A stretch of DNA of 64,000 nt, taken from positions 1,240,001-1,304,000 of the forward strand of contig NZ_QYUO01000002.1 in NCBI RefSeq assembly GCF_003591035.1, in the 5' to 3' direction. How positions within the stretch are numbered: position 1 is the first letter of the stretch; each line of letters opens with the position of its first letter. Shown one piece after another: positions 19,212-27,787 of the stretch. A program made the position numbers and the translations under genes. Below the pieces are notes generated by a model. It was not told where the DNA came from, made no database searches, and worked only from the letters and a program-made list of their open reading frames with translations. This stretch comes from Noviherbaspirillum saxi. Its GTDB lineage: Bacteria > Pseudomonadota > Gammaproteobacteria > Burkholderiales > Burkholderiaceae_D.

Positions 19212-19772
19212 ATGAGTGTGATCGGCTTTATTCAACAGTATGGGTACCTTGCTCTTGCTCTCGGCAGTTTCCTGGAGGGCGAGGCGGTGGTGCTTGCGGC
19301 CGGTTTGGCAGCTTATCACCAGCATCTTGCATTGCCCTACGTTATCGCTATCGCGGCCGTTGCAAGCTTTCTCGGCGATCAACCGTATTTCTATGCAGGC
19401 CGGAAATACGGCACTACGATCCTGCAGCGCTTTCCCTCATTGCATTCACGCAAGACCCGTATCGATCAATTGATCGAACGACATCACATGCTGTTGGTTC
19501 CGTCGTTGCGCTTCCTGTACGGGTTGCGTATGGTCGGGCTGATTGCCATTGGCATGAGCAAACTCGGCACCCTGCCCTTTCAGGTGATCAATCTGATCAG
19601 CGCCTTTGTCTGGGCGCTTGCGTTTGCACTGATGGGATATGGGACCGGACACGGTCTGGAGTTTTTCGGAGAAGCTTCGGGCATTACGCAGGCGACCGTG
19701 CTGGCTACCTTGCTCCTGTTCGGAACCATCGCATATTTCATCCGACTGCGTCGCCGGAATTCAGAGAATTAA
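19212..19772 (+). CDS. DedA-family membrane protein
   Basis: A 186-residue inner-membrane protein with the DedA hallmarks: FLEGEAVVLAAG in the re-entrant region, GDQPYFYAGRKYG, and RFLYGLRMVGLIAIGMS. Family members are implicated in lipid carrier (undecaprenyl phosphate or phospholipid) translocation and membrane homeostasis. The ribosome-binding site is weak. The terminal helix ends in a basic RLRRR segment. Confidence 0.9.
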   Translation: MSVIGFIQQYGYLALALGSFLEGEAVVLAAGLAAYHQHLALPYVIAIAAVASFLGDQPYFYAGRKYGTTILQRFPSLHSRKTRIDQLIERHHMLLVPSLRFLYGLRMVGLIAIGMSKLGTLPFQVINLISAFVWALAFALMGYGTGHGLEFFGEASGITQATVLATLLLFGTIAYFIRLRRRNSEN

Positions 19773-19962
19773 ACTGCGCGCAAACTGCATATGCAGTCGC
19801 ACTGTCGCATCCTGTTGATCTGCAATAGGGACCACCGCCGGCACGGACCCCGGTGAGAAACATTCCGCGTATCGCATACAGCAAGCCGGTCATAAGCCGG
19901 AACTGAGCGCAGAACGCGATTCAGTGTAGTACTTGGCTTGCGGCTTAAAACTTGTTCAATGC

Positions 19963-20128
19963 TTAAGGCTACGCTGAACAAGTCCTCGCGTGTCGCACAT
20001 CCTGATTTCGGGCGATCCGCGGCGTTGCAAATCCTCGCCATGGCCCCGCCATGTCTGTGGTTTGCGCCTTGCGCCTCATCCCGAAATCAGGCCTGCGCCA
20101 TCGCGGGACTTATTCAGCGTAGCCTTAA
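19963..20128. repeat. Palindromic repeat element, copy 1
   Basis: Terminal arms of 23 bases (19963-19985 and 20106-20128, both starting TTAAGGCTACG from their outer end) are inverted with one mismatch. Nested inside are CCTGATTTCGGG (20001) with CCCGAAATCAGG (20080), and a core GGCGTTGC...TCGCCATGG...CGCCTTGC. The core and termini match a second element at 54712-54870. The right end TTAA overlaps the stop codon of the minus-strand gene at 20125. No coding capacity; it is probably a non-autonomous mobile palindrome or transcript-end structure. Confidence 0.75.
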
Positions 20129-20514
20129 ATATCGTACTGGTCCAACGCAATCCGCGCGGAGTCGGCGATATCGGTGCCGATCAGGCTGATCACGGGCTCA
20201 TCGTTCGCCGCTGCGGCATTGCTGCAGCGCTTGGCTGCGGCCAAGGCCGTCAATTGCCGACGAATATGTCGTGCCAGCGAAATCCGTTTTTCGGTATGCT
20301 TGAGACCGAACTTGCCGCGATAGCGAAATCCATCCTCGAAAATAACCTGGACATCGCACTGATCGTCCTCGGCAGCCGGCACGCCGTCCGCCCAGTTCTT
20401 CAGCACTATGTCGGCTGCCTGTATCGATGAAACGCGCGCTTTCGAGTGCAGGCCTTTTGTACGCTGGATCAGAACGCGGGAAACATCTACCTTGTCACAT
20501 ACGTTGCTTGTCAC
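20125..20514 (-). CDS. Hypothetical protein
   Basis: A 129-residue frame beginning at a GTG. I do not recognise the family. It is hydrophilic, without signal peptide or membrane segment. The centre (VQVIFEDGFRYRGKFGLKH) looks like a small beta structure, followed by a basic helix (ISLARHIRRQLTALAAAKR). Composition looks protein-like rather than random. The stop codon lies inside the end of the palindromic repeat, so insertion of the repeat may have set the present C terminus. Confidence 0.5.
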   Translation of the reverse strand: MTSNVCDKVDVSRVLIQRTKGLHSKARVSSIQAADIVLKNWADGVPAAEDDQCDVQVIFEDGFRYRGKFGLKHTEKRISLARHIRRQLTALAAAKRCSNAAAANDEPVISLIGTDIADSARIALDQYDI

Positions 20515-20667
20515 TTGTCACCCTGTCACAAAAGTACATTGGAGCGGTATTCCGGACTACAAGTTGCACCTATCTGCACCTGTCTGCACCTATCGTGAAC
20601 ACGTTGGCGCAGTGTCTTCGCGTATGCCGCTCGCCTCCCCGTCAACGGAGCGAAATCTTCAACATAG

Positions 20668-20726
20668 AAAAAAGCCCGCAGACCTTTCGGTTGCGGGCGA
20701 ATCCAATTCAAGAAGAGTTGGAGGAG
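20668..20726 (-). ncRNA. Candidate small RNA with anti-Shine-Dalgarno motif and terminator
   Basis: On the minus strand CTCCTCC (complement of 20720-20726) is followed by a short stem (CCAA/TTGG) and then by a terminator: GCCCGCA and TGCGGGC around a GAAA-type loop, ending in TTTTTT. CTCCTCC could pair with ribosome-binding sites. No gene on this strand runs into the terminator, so a short independent transcript is likely. Read the other way, GGAGGAGACAG precedes an ATG opening only 21 codons, an alternative explanation. The 5' end is unknown. Confidence 0.4.
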
Positions 20727-21168
20727 ACAGATGCATAGTACCCCGCTGTGGCGCTCAAGTCTGCTTCCGATTGGTGATAGCAGATATTCAGTTACCTGAT
20801 AGCAGCGGCATAGTGATGCATTTCTGATATCGTGCTTCGGAGGGGACGCGCAAAAGCTCAAGCGAATTCGGGACAAGACAGTTATTTTACCGTTCCTGCG
20901 AACGGACTGCAGCGAATGACACTACGGCCGCCGATGGCAGCGCACATCGCCACAGCCGCATGGAGGAGGAGTCGAGAAGGAGTCGCTTCTCGTTTATCCG
21001 GTGACAAATGAAAACGAGCCAAAAACTACCTACCTGCATACTGCCAGGGAAGCATGTCATTTTTGCGCCGCACGATTGTTTCAGTCTGTCACAATTACCC
21101 CCAGTCGTACGTCTAGTGATTAAGGACGGCGCACTGTGTCCCGTACCTGATTAACAGAAAGGATTGCT
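20727..21168. other. Gap upstream of the AhpD-like gene
   Basis: About 440 bases with no convincing frame on either strand. It presumably contains the promoter of the gene at 21169 and perhaps that of the candidate small RNA; I cannot single out a good -35/-10 pair. Confidence 0.4.
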
Positions 21169-21633
21169 ATGTCTCACCCTGCGCGGATTTCTCTGTTCAA
21201 GCTTGCTCCCGCCAATCTCAAGGCCCTCATGAACTTGTCCGCCACAGTCAAGCAAAGCTCGCTCGGCGAGCGGCTGGTTGAACTCGTCAACTTGCGGATC
21301 TCGCAGATCAACGGCTGCGGTTTCTGCGTTGATCTGCACTGGCGTGACCTGATCCGCCAAGGCATGGATCCGCGTCATCTCAATGCTGTGGCCGTATGGC
21401 GCGAGGCGCCGTTCTTCAGCGACCATGAGCGCGCAGCGCTGCGCTGGGTGGAGATTGTCAACAGCCAGCCGCATAGCGATGCCAGCGACGAGGAGTTCGC
21501 TTGGGTGCGCGAGTATTTTTCCGAAACCGAGGTCGTCGAGCTGGGTTATGCAGTGGCTGCGATCAAGAGTTGGAACATGCTTAACCTGAGCCTGCGCAAT
21601 CCTATTCCGGAAGTACCGGCGCCAGGGCTGTAG
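21169..21633 (+). CDS. AhpD-like carboxymuconolactone decarboxylase-family protein
   Basis: A 154-residue all-alpha protein of the AhpD core. The motif NGCGFCVDLHWRD gives the redox CxxC and nearby histidine expected for a peroxidase-reductase activity, with a preceding Glu in VELVNLRIS. Such proteins act in peroxide defence or as thiol oxidoreductases. AGAAAGGA lies upstream of the ATG. Its last 32 bases overlap the 3' end of the convergent hydrolase gene. Confidence 0.88.
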   Translation: MSHPARISLFKLAPANLKALMNLSATVKQSSLGERLVELVNLRISQINGCGFCVDLHWRDLIRQGMDPRHLNAVAVWREAPFFSDHERAALRWVEIVNSQPHSDASDEEFAWVREYFSETEVVELGYAVAAIKSWNMLNLSLRNPIPEVPAPGL

Positions 21634-22462
21634 ACGCCCGTCCCAATGGAGCATCCGCGGGCACCACTCTCGAAAGATGCTCCAGCAAGTTTCTGGACAC
21701 GATCTCCGGAATCTCTACCATCGGCCAATGTCCGCACTGAGGGAAGTGCTTGACCTTTTGAGCGCCAAAACGGCTTGCGAAGGAAGCGTCAATATAAGTA
21801 TCGCGATCGCCCCACATGACAAGGGAAGGCACGACTGCGCTAAGTGCACGCAACTGGGTATCCCAACCCTGAAAAACCTGTGGGTCTAGCCCTCGGTAGA
21901 CACGAAGCACCATCTTACGTACTGAAGCCGTAAAGCTGCGGTAAGTGGCGGTGATATGTTCGCGGCTTGGCTTGGTCGCTCCCGAGTTGACGCGCATGGC
22001 GCGCGCCAGCCCAGACTGCGACGTGAGGATCTGGAGCAATTCTCCGAGAATGGGCGTGCGACAAATACGTCCATAGCGGTGCCAACGGTATTCGGACTGA
22101 AAAACGGTATTCATGATGGCAATGCTTCTCATCTTTTCCGGATGCCGCACGGCCCACGCCAGGCCATACGGACCACCGATGTCATGCACGACCAGGTTTA
22201 CCGGCTCGCTGATGCCCAGCGCCACGAGAAAGGCGTCGACAAATTTCGCCATTTCGTCAAGGCTGATGTGAAAGCCGGCAGGGGCCGCCGACTGTCCGAA
22301 GCCGGGAAGGTCTGGTACGACACATCGGTATGAGGCACTCACTACGCGAGTCACATCTTTCCAGACCGCGCCGGAGTCGGGTATGCCATGCAGAAAAAGT
22401 GTTGGCGCTCCCTTTCCTGAGTCTGAAAAATGGATCTTGGCTCCCTGCACATTTACAAACAT
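21602..22462 (-). CDS. Alpha/beta hydrolase with aspartate nucleophile (epoxide hydrolase/dehalogenase type)
   Basis: A 286-residue protein starting MFVNVQGAKIHF, with AAAGGTG upstream of the ATG at 22462. The nucleophile elbow is VVHDIGGPYG, placing Asp94 where serine esterases carry Ser; this is the pattern of epoxide hydrolases and haloalkane/haloacetate dehalogenases. The oxyanion loop is FLHGIPDSG, the acid probably lies in WGDRDTYI, and the catalytic histidine in QCGHWP. The natural substrate is unknown. It may be coregulated with the divergent AraC-type gene at 22614. Confidence 0.88.
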   Translation of the reverse strand: MFVNVQGAKIHFSDSGKGAPTLFLHGIPDSGAVWKDVTRVVSASYRCVVPDLPGFGQSAAPAGFHISLDEMAKFVDAFLVALGISEPVNLVVHDIGGPYGLAWAVRHPEKMRSIAIMNTVFQSEYRWHRYGRICRTPILGELLQILTSQSGLARAMRVNSGATKPSREHITATYRSFTASVRKMVLRVYRGLDPQVFQGWDTQLRALSAVVPSLVMWGDRDTYIDASFASRFGAQKVKHFPQCGHWPMVEIPEIVSRNLLEHLSRVVPADAPLGRASTALAPVLPE

Positions 22463-22613
22463 AGTCGGCACCTTTAAGTAAATCGTGCAGCGAAATGCAC
22501 GCGTAGTCATAGTGTGGCCGAGTCTTGCGCAACCGGGAATGGTAATTTGTGTCACAATCAATGCAAATTAAGCCAAGCATGCAATCCAATACGAATGTCG
22601 CGAATGTCAATTT

Positions 22614-23633
22614 ATGCCAAGCTCCCTTTCTAGCCATCGACCGCAGCCCGCGATGAGGATAGGACTTTTAGTCTATCCAGGATGCATGCCGGCTGGGCTC
22701 TTTGCCGCGTCCGATCTTTTTCAGGCGATCAACCGACGTATCGGGAAGTCCGTTTTCGAACCGATATGGATCGGTGCCGGCAACGGCAGGGTAAATGTGA
22801 ATAATGGCGCGACGCTCGAGATGGATTATGCATTGCATGAACCATGCGACGCCTATCTGCTGCCAGGTTTCTGGGCCGAAACCGCGACCGACATCGACCT
22901 TATGCTGGACCGGCAATCGCTCTTCATCGACTGGCTCGGTCAACTTCCGGAGCGGACTGCATTGTGGACCTATTGCATGGGCGTCGCATTAGTGGCTGCC
23001 GCCGGAAAGATCGATCGCCATGAAGCCACGGCGACATGGTGGCTTGAGCAATCTCTGCGCAAGCGATTTACTGCAGTCGCATGGGATTTTCAGCAACCTG
23101 TCATCGAGGATCGCAAGATCATGACTGCGGCTGGCGCAAATGGCTACTGGGCCGTGCTAAGTAAACTGCTGATCTCCCGGATGCCTGCGGAAGTCATTCG
23201 GGACGTGGAGCAGGCGATGCTGGTTCCCCGCTCCAACACAGGTCATCCGGTGTTCAGATCTGTCGAAATGATCGCTCAGTCAGAGCCGCAACTGCAGCGA
23301 CTGATTGCTTATGCCCAAAAAGTGCCGGCATCCGGCTTAAACCTTAGTGAGGCAGCAAGATACCTTTCCGTATCGTCAAGAACCTTAAGCAGAAAAATCG
23401 ACCAGCATACGCAAGTCAGTGCCGGCGAATGGCTGCGACTAGTCAAGTTGCGTCAAGTCGCAAACGCGCTGTTATCGTCGGCATCTTCGGTAAAGACGAT
23501 ATGTGCCGAGTTGGGTTTTACCGATGAGGCAAGCCTGATGCGTGCCTTCAAAAAGGCGACTGGAATGACGACTTCCCAATATAGACAGCAGTACGGTCAT
23601 TCGGTGACTTCGTTTGTCGCTTCCCTCAAATAA
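22614..23633 (+). CDS. GlxA-type AraC-family transcriptional regulator
   Basis: A 339-residue regulator with an N-terminal DJ-1/PfpI-like domain (MRIGLLVYPGCMPAGLF, then YLLPGFWAE and WTYCMGVAL, where the Cys sits at the nucleophile-elbow site) and a C-terminal AraC double helix-turn-helix (LSEAARYLSVSSRTLSRKI and ICAELGFTDEASLMRAFKK). The start could also be the ATG at 22653. It is divergent from the aspartate-nucleophile hydrolase, a likely target. A paralogue lies at 23685-24695. Confidence 0.88.
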   Translation: MPSSLSSHRPQPAMRIGLLVYPGCMPAGLFAASDLFQAINRRIGKSVFEPIWIGAGNGRVNVNNGATLEMDYALHEPCDAYLLPGFWAETATDIDLMLDRQSLFIDWLGQLPERTALWTYCMGVALVAAAGKIDRHEATATWWLEQSLRKRFTAVAWDFQQPVIEDRKIMTAAGANGYWAVLSKLLISRMPAEVIRDVEQAMLVPRSNTGHPVFRSVEMIAQSEPQLQRLIAYAQKVPASGLNLSEAARYLSVSSRTLSRKIDQHTQVSAGEWLRLVKLRQVANALLSSASSVKTICAELGFTDEASLMRAFKKATGMTTSQYRQQYGHSVTSFVASLK

Positions 23634-23684
23634 CCCGCATCGGCTGAATGTCTGTCAGCATGACGGTATTGCATGCATACAAAC

Positions 23685-24695
23685 CTATGGACGTCCGTAA
23701 GCTTGACGGTATTCTGCAGGGGTTAGTCCAGTCAGGTCTTTAAACATGCGGCGCATACTGGAGTCGCTGCTAAATCCAAGCGCAATGCTGATGGTGTTGG
23801 CCGGTGTGGACGTCAGGATAAGGCGTTCGCTTACCTGATTTAGTTTGATGCGACGCAGATAGGCCGCAACCGGCAAACCCACTGCGGCGCCAACCTTTCT
23901 TGCAAGTGTACGCTCTGTCGTTCCCAGTTGATCGGCTAGTCTGCGCACCGTCACTTCTGATGCGGGCATGCCTTCGGTAAGGAGATATAGCTTGCGAAGA
24001 AATGCGTCTGGTTGCTCAATAAGATTCATTGCCTGGAATGCATGATGAGTTCTTTCGGGTCGCGGCAGCACCATCAATTTCGTGAGATCCCGATAGGCCT
24101 CCTTGCTAACCTGCTTCTCTATAAGTTCCTGAGCAAGGAGTTGATAGCCATTGACGCCGGACGCAGTCGCTGTCCGCAAATTGAAGATGCTGGTCCGCTC
24201 GCTGAGCCACGACGCTGCGGGGTACTGTTTGCGCATCATGTCCGACAGCCACCATGTCACGGTGGCCTTCTGACCATTTAAACGCCCTGTTGCGGCCATC
24301 AAGCAAACGCCCGTACAGTAGCTCCACATCATGACGCTTTTGTTGAGCGTGCGCAGTGCATTTATCACCTCGGCATTTTCTACTAAAACTTCCTCTATCT
24401 GCGCAATGGACTCAGCCCAGCAACCCGGGATCAAGATGGCGTCAAGCGCGGCATCGAAGACCGTATCCGCCGGCTTCAACACCTGGTTGTGCGCACACTT
24501 GATCTCCTCGGCCCGCGCGGCAACGAATATCGGTTCAAAAATGTGACGGCCAGCGCGGCGATTTGCTGCATGGACGAGATCCGAGAACGCAAACAGGCCG
24601 GCTGGCATGCAGTTTCTGTACAGAAGAAGGCCAATACGAAAAGGGGAAATACGCGCCATGTCTGAAAATGATTGGTTTATGTCAGTTTTCGCCAT
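23685..24695 (-). CDS. GlxA-type AraC-family transcriptional regulator (second copy)
   Basis: A paralogue of the neighbouring regulator with the same layout: PfpI-like N terminus (FRIGLLLYRNCMPAGLF, ILIPGCWAE, MWSYCTGVCL) and C-terminal AraC helices (VRRLADQLGTTERTLARKV, SIALGFSSDSSMRRMF). The start is uncertain: ATG at 24695 or 24659, or GTG at 24746; none has a convincing Shine-Dalgarno site. It is divergent from the metallo-hydrolase gene at 24751, whose promoter it may control. The two regulators probably arose by duplication. Confidence 0.82.
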   Translation of the reverse strand: MAKTDINQSFSDMARISPFRIGLLLYRNCMPAGLFAFSDLVHAANRRAGRHIFEPIFVAARAEEIKCAHNQVLKPADTVFDAALDAILIPGCWAESIAQIEEVLVENAEVINALRTLNKSVMMWSYCTGVCLMAATGRLNGQKATVTWWLSDMMRKQYPAASWLSERTSIFNLRTATASGVNGYQLLAQELIEKQVSKEAYRDLTKLMVLPRPERTHHAFQAMNLIEQPDAFLRKLYLLTEGMPASEVTVRRLADQLGTTERTLARKVGAAVGLPVAAYLRRIKLNQVSERLILTSTPANTISIALGFSSDSSMRRMFKDLTGLTPAEYRQAYGRP

Positions 24696-24750
24696 ATTAA
24701 GCAGATCCAGAACATTGCACAATGACGCTCCTGAATAGCCGGCCACGAAA

Positions 24751-25530
24751 ATGAAAATAACTCAACTCCGCAATGCGACAGCAGTCCTCGAAATAGGCGA
24801 ATATCGGATCCTGGTCGATCCCATGCTCGGTGCCAAAGGTGAATTCCCGCCGTTGAAATTTCTTCAGGATAGCCAACGCAATCCCACTGTTGAACTTCCT
24901 GCGGTGACCGACTCGATACTGTCTACCGTGACGCACTGTTTAATCACCCATTGCCAGAAAGGCCATTTCGACCACTTGGATCGATCGGGAAAACAGTGGT
25001 TGCGCCAGAGTCAGATTCCCGTCATTTGTACTCCGCATGATGCGGAATATCTCCGTCAACGAGGCCTCAACGTCCGTTCATTGGCAGACTGGCATTGGGA
25101 ATGCCAGCCCTTTCTAAGCGGGACCATACGAACAGTAAAGTGTACCCATGGTGTCGGCTTGGTTGGAATGATGATGGAACACGGCGTCGGCTATTTTATC
25201 GAGTGGCCAGGCGAGCCTACTGTCTATCTGGCCGGCGATACAGTGCTCACGTCAAAAGTAAAAGAATTTGTCGTTCAGTACCAGCCACAGGTGTCGCTGA
25301 TTCCGGCCGGAGGCGCAAGATTTGACTTCGGGTCTGAAATCATTATGGGAATCGACGACGCGATCGAGTTCGCCCGCCTGGCAAAGGGCGCCGTGGTCGC
25401 CAACCATCTGGAAGCAGTCGCGCATTGTCCTGTAGGGCGACGTGAGCTATACCTCGCAGCGAAGAATGCAGGCGTGGCAGACCGATTGCATATTCCGGCC
25501 GATGGTGAAACATTAGTCTTTGCAGTGTGA
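24751..25530 (+). CDS. Metallo-beta-lactamase-fold hydrolase (UlaG-like)
   Basis: A 259-residue metallohydrolase of the UlaG/YtnP-like branch. It opens with KITQLRNATAVLEIGEYRILVDPML, shown here only in part (RILVDPML), and carries the metal motif HCQKGHFDH, a later CTHG histidine, AGDTVL and VANHLEAVAHCP. Members act on lactones, phosphodiesters or similar small substrates. It starts 55 bases from the divergent AraC-type regulator. Confidence 0.85.
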   Translation: MKITQLRNATAVLEIGEYRILVDPMLGAKGEFPPLKFLQDSQRNPTVELPAVTDSILSTVTHCLITHCQKGHFDHLDRSGKQWLRQSQIPVICTPHDAEYLRQRGLNVRSLADWHWECQPFLSGTIRTVKCTHGVGLVGMMMEHGVGYFIEWPGEPTVYLAGDTVLTSKVKEFVVQYQPQVSLIPAGGARFDFGSEIIMGIDDAIEFARLAKGAVVANHLEAVAHCPVGRRELYLAAKNAGVADRLHIPADGETLVFAV

Positions 25531-25888
25531 TCGTTTGTACCATGGATGGATCGATGGATTGGGCAGCGCGCTATTGAATTCTGCATTGCTTGCCGGACGC
25601 GATCCACCGCGTCGATGTATCGCATGTATCCGGCTCCTTTTCCGCGCTAGCCTAGCGTCACGGGAACAAAGATATTCTGGCCATCTCGTTGGATCAGAGG
25701 CGCGAGATTCTTTTTATCGTCCGTGACAAGCTTTTTCATCTCCTCGCTTACAAACGCACGATTTAGTAACTACTCAATACTGGGATAGCGGTGGCATGAC
25801 AGGTCAAACCAAAACCAATAATACAAATAGCGCAACGTACAACCGTATCGAACTTCACTGCAACGGCTTCGTGAAAAGCCAAGTGCCA
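25531..25888. other. Gap without recognised feature
   Basis: About 360 bases between the metallo-hydrolase gene and the broken hybrid kinase, with only short frames. I see no repeat, terminator or RNA structure that I would defend. Confidence 0.4.
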
Positions 25889-27362
25889 TCAGCTTTCAAT
25901 CATTCCATGTACCTTGGTCGCAAATGTCGTGAGCGAGAATGGTTTAATGAGCACCTGCATCCCCGGTGCGGTCAGTCCCATTCCGCTCGCTGCGGTCTCG
26001 GCAAATCCGGTAATAAACAATACCTTCATGTCAGCGAGGATTTCCCTGCCGGCGTGGGCGAGTTGGCGGCCATTCATGCCTTTGGGCAGACCCACATCGG
26101 TAATGAGGAGATCAATGCGAGGCATCGTCCTGAGCTGGCGCAGGCCATCAATACCGTTTGAAGCTTCGACTACGACATACCCGATATTTCCAAGCATCTC
26201 GGTAGTATTTTGCGAACCGCATCCTCATCCTCCACCAAAAGTACTATGGCTTTTTGGTCAATACAAGTCGCAGGCAACAACGTATGAGGCGTTTGCGTTT
26301 CGGCTGGCCCGACACGCCGTGGAAGCAGCAGCTGCACTGTCGTGCCTTCGCCGGGACGGGACAGAATCCGCATATGACCTTTCGATTTTTTCACAAAACC
26401 ATAAATCATTGACAGACCCAGCGCGGTCCCCTGGCCAATCGGTTTAGTTGTAAAAAAAGGATCGACGGCGCGCTTGGCGATATCCGTAGTCATACCAACT
26501 CCAGTGTCGCTGACGCAGGGGCGGATATAGTCGCCAGTTTCAACCTCGCCGGCACCGGCCAGGCCTTCGCGATCCAGCGGCGCATTGACCGTTTCAATAG
26601 TTAAACGGCCGCCGTCGGGCATCGCATCGCGACTGTTGATCGCTAGATTAAGCAATGCGGTTTCTAACTGGTTCGGGTCGCACAGCGCCGTCCACAACCC
26701 ATTCGTGAGTACCGTCTCCAGATATATGTTGGGACCTAGTGTGCGGCGAATCAGGTCTTCCATGGAAAGCACGAGGTGGTTGACGTCAGTCGGTTTTGGA
26801 TCGAGGGTCTGGCAACGGGAAAATGCCAACAGCCGATGGGTCAATGCAGCCGCACAATTGACCGAAGTCAGCGGACCGTCTACGTACTTGATGTTGCCGT
26901 CGATCAGACCTTGATCCAGCCGGACTTTGAGCATTTCCAGGTTACCCATGATGCCGACCAACATGTTATTGAAATCGTGCGCCAGACCACCGGTCAGTTG
27001 CCGACCGCCTCCATCTTCTGCGCCTGCCGCAACGAATCTTCGGCCAGCTGCAACGCTTCAGCTTGTTGTTAGTCGTCCGTAACATCGCGCCCGGTCGCAA
27101 ACAATGTACCTTCATCGTTGGAGCTTGCCCAGTCGATCCAACGATATGCCCCTTCCTTATGGCGCCAGCGATTCTCAATATGAACGTTTGGCTTGGCCGT
27201 AGAATCGATTAGTGCGTCCCTGGTCGCTCCACGATCATCCGGATGGATGAACTCTGCGTAGGATTTGCCAATCGCTTCCTCGGCCTCGTAACCTAGAATA
27301 GCCAAAGATTTAAGTATCGTCAGTTGTTGCTCGGTTTTGACACCTTCGCCTACTACTTGCAT
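25889..27362 (-). pseudogene. Broken hybrid sensor kinase with EAL and PAS fragments
   Basis: Read on the minus strand, an EAL-like scrap (MQVVGEGVKTEQQL) runs straight into the end of a PAS domain (ending GRDVTDD). A TAA at about 27069 then interrupts the frame before AEALQLAEDSLRQAQKMEAVGN. A one-base deletion near 27000 shifts to LTGGLAHDFNNML, the H-box of a hybrid kinase, followed by a full ATPase domain. A second frameshift near 26190 splits the receiver domain (VLLVEDEDAVRK, then LLITDVGLPKGMNG and LIKPFSL). At least three lesions plus the chimeric start mean it is not functional. Confidence 0.88.
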
Positions 27363-27439
27363 TCCACGACCGAATTACCAGGCGCTAACTGGCCTTTTCT
27401 GGGGTGCGTCATGGTATCTCCTCCTACTACTAACAACAT

Positions 27440-27469
27440 GCATCGGGCCGACACTTGCCGGCCCGATGC
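27440..27469 (-). terminator. Hairpin downstream of the lipoprotein/DUF4331 pair
   Basis: GCATCGGGCCG (27440-27450) pairs perfectly with CGGCCCGATGC (27459-27469) around an eight-base loop. It lies 21 bases after the lipoprotein stop on the minus strand. The following minus-strand sequence is only moderately T-rich (ATGTTGTTAG), so termination may be inefficient or factor-assisted. Confidence 0.55.
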
Positions 27470-27490
27470 ACCACAGAGGATGTCCTTTGA

Positions 27491-27778
27491 TTAGCTGCTC
27501 AATTTCCCAGGTTCAGTGTCATCAGAGGTGGAAACCGGTTCTGCGCCAATTACTTGCGGTTCTACGGTATCCGAGGTGCCGGATATGAGTGCCATCACGC
27601 GACTCAAGAACGAGTTGTCTGCCGTTGATGGACCCGCAGTCGCCGCCGGCGCACCGGCACCGGTCGTCACGTTGTTTGCCGCACTCGACGAGTCACCCCC
27701 GCCACCGCCACATCCCGTCAGTCCGATGATCAGCGCCATGGACAATGACGCTACTAAGTAAGGATGTTTATGTTCCAT
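27491..27778 (-). CDS. Small lipoprotein
   Basis: A 95-residue protein with a lipobox LTGC at residues 20-23, followed by five glycines and a low-complexity Ser/Ala/Thr-rich tail. The signal peptide is well formed. I recognise no domain; it may be a tether or envelope accessory protein. It follows the DUF4331 gene by nine bases and is surely cotranscribed with it. Confidence 0.75.
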   Translation of the reverse strand: MEHKHPYLVASLSMALIIGLTGCGGGGGDSSSAANNVTTGAGAPAATAGPSTADNSFLSRVMALISGTSDTVEPQVIGAEPVSTSDDTEPGKLSS

Positions 27779-27787
27779 GATGGCTCC

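Noticed and set aside
20526..20876. 116-codon minus-strand frame
   Set aside because: It runs through the terminator hairpin and T tract at 20668-20698, which explains its FF-containing stretch.
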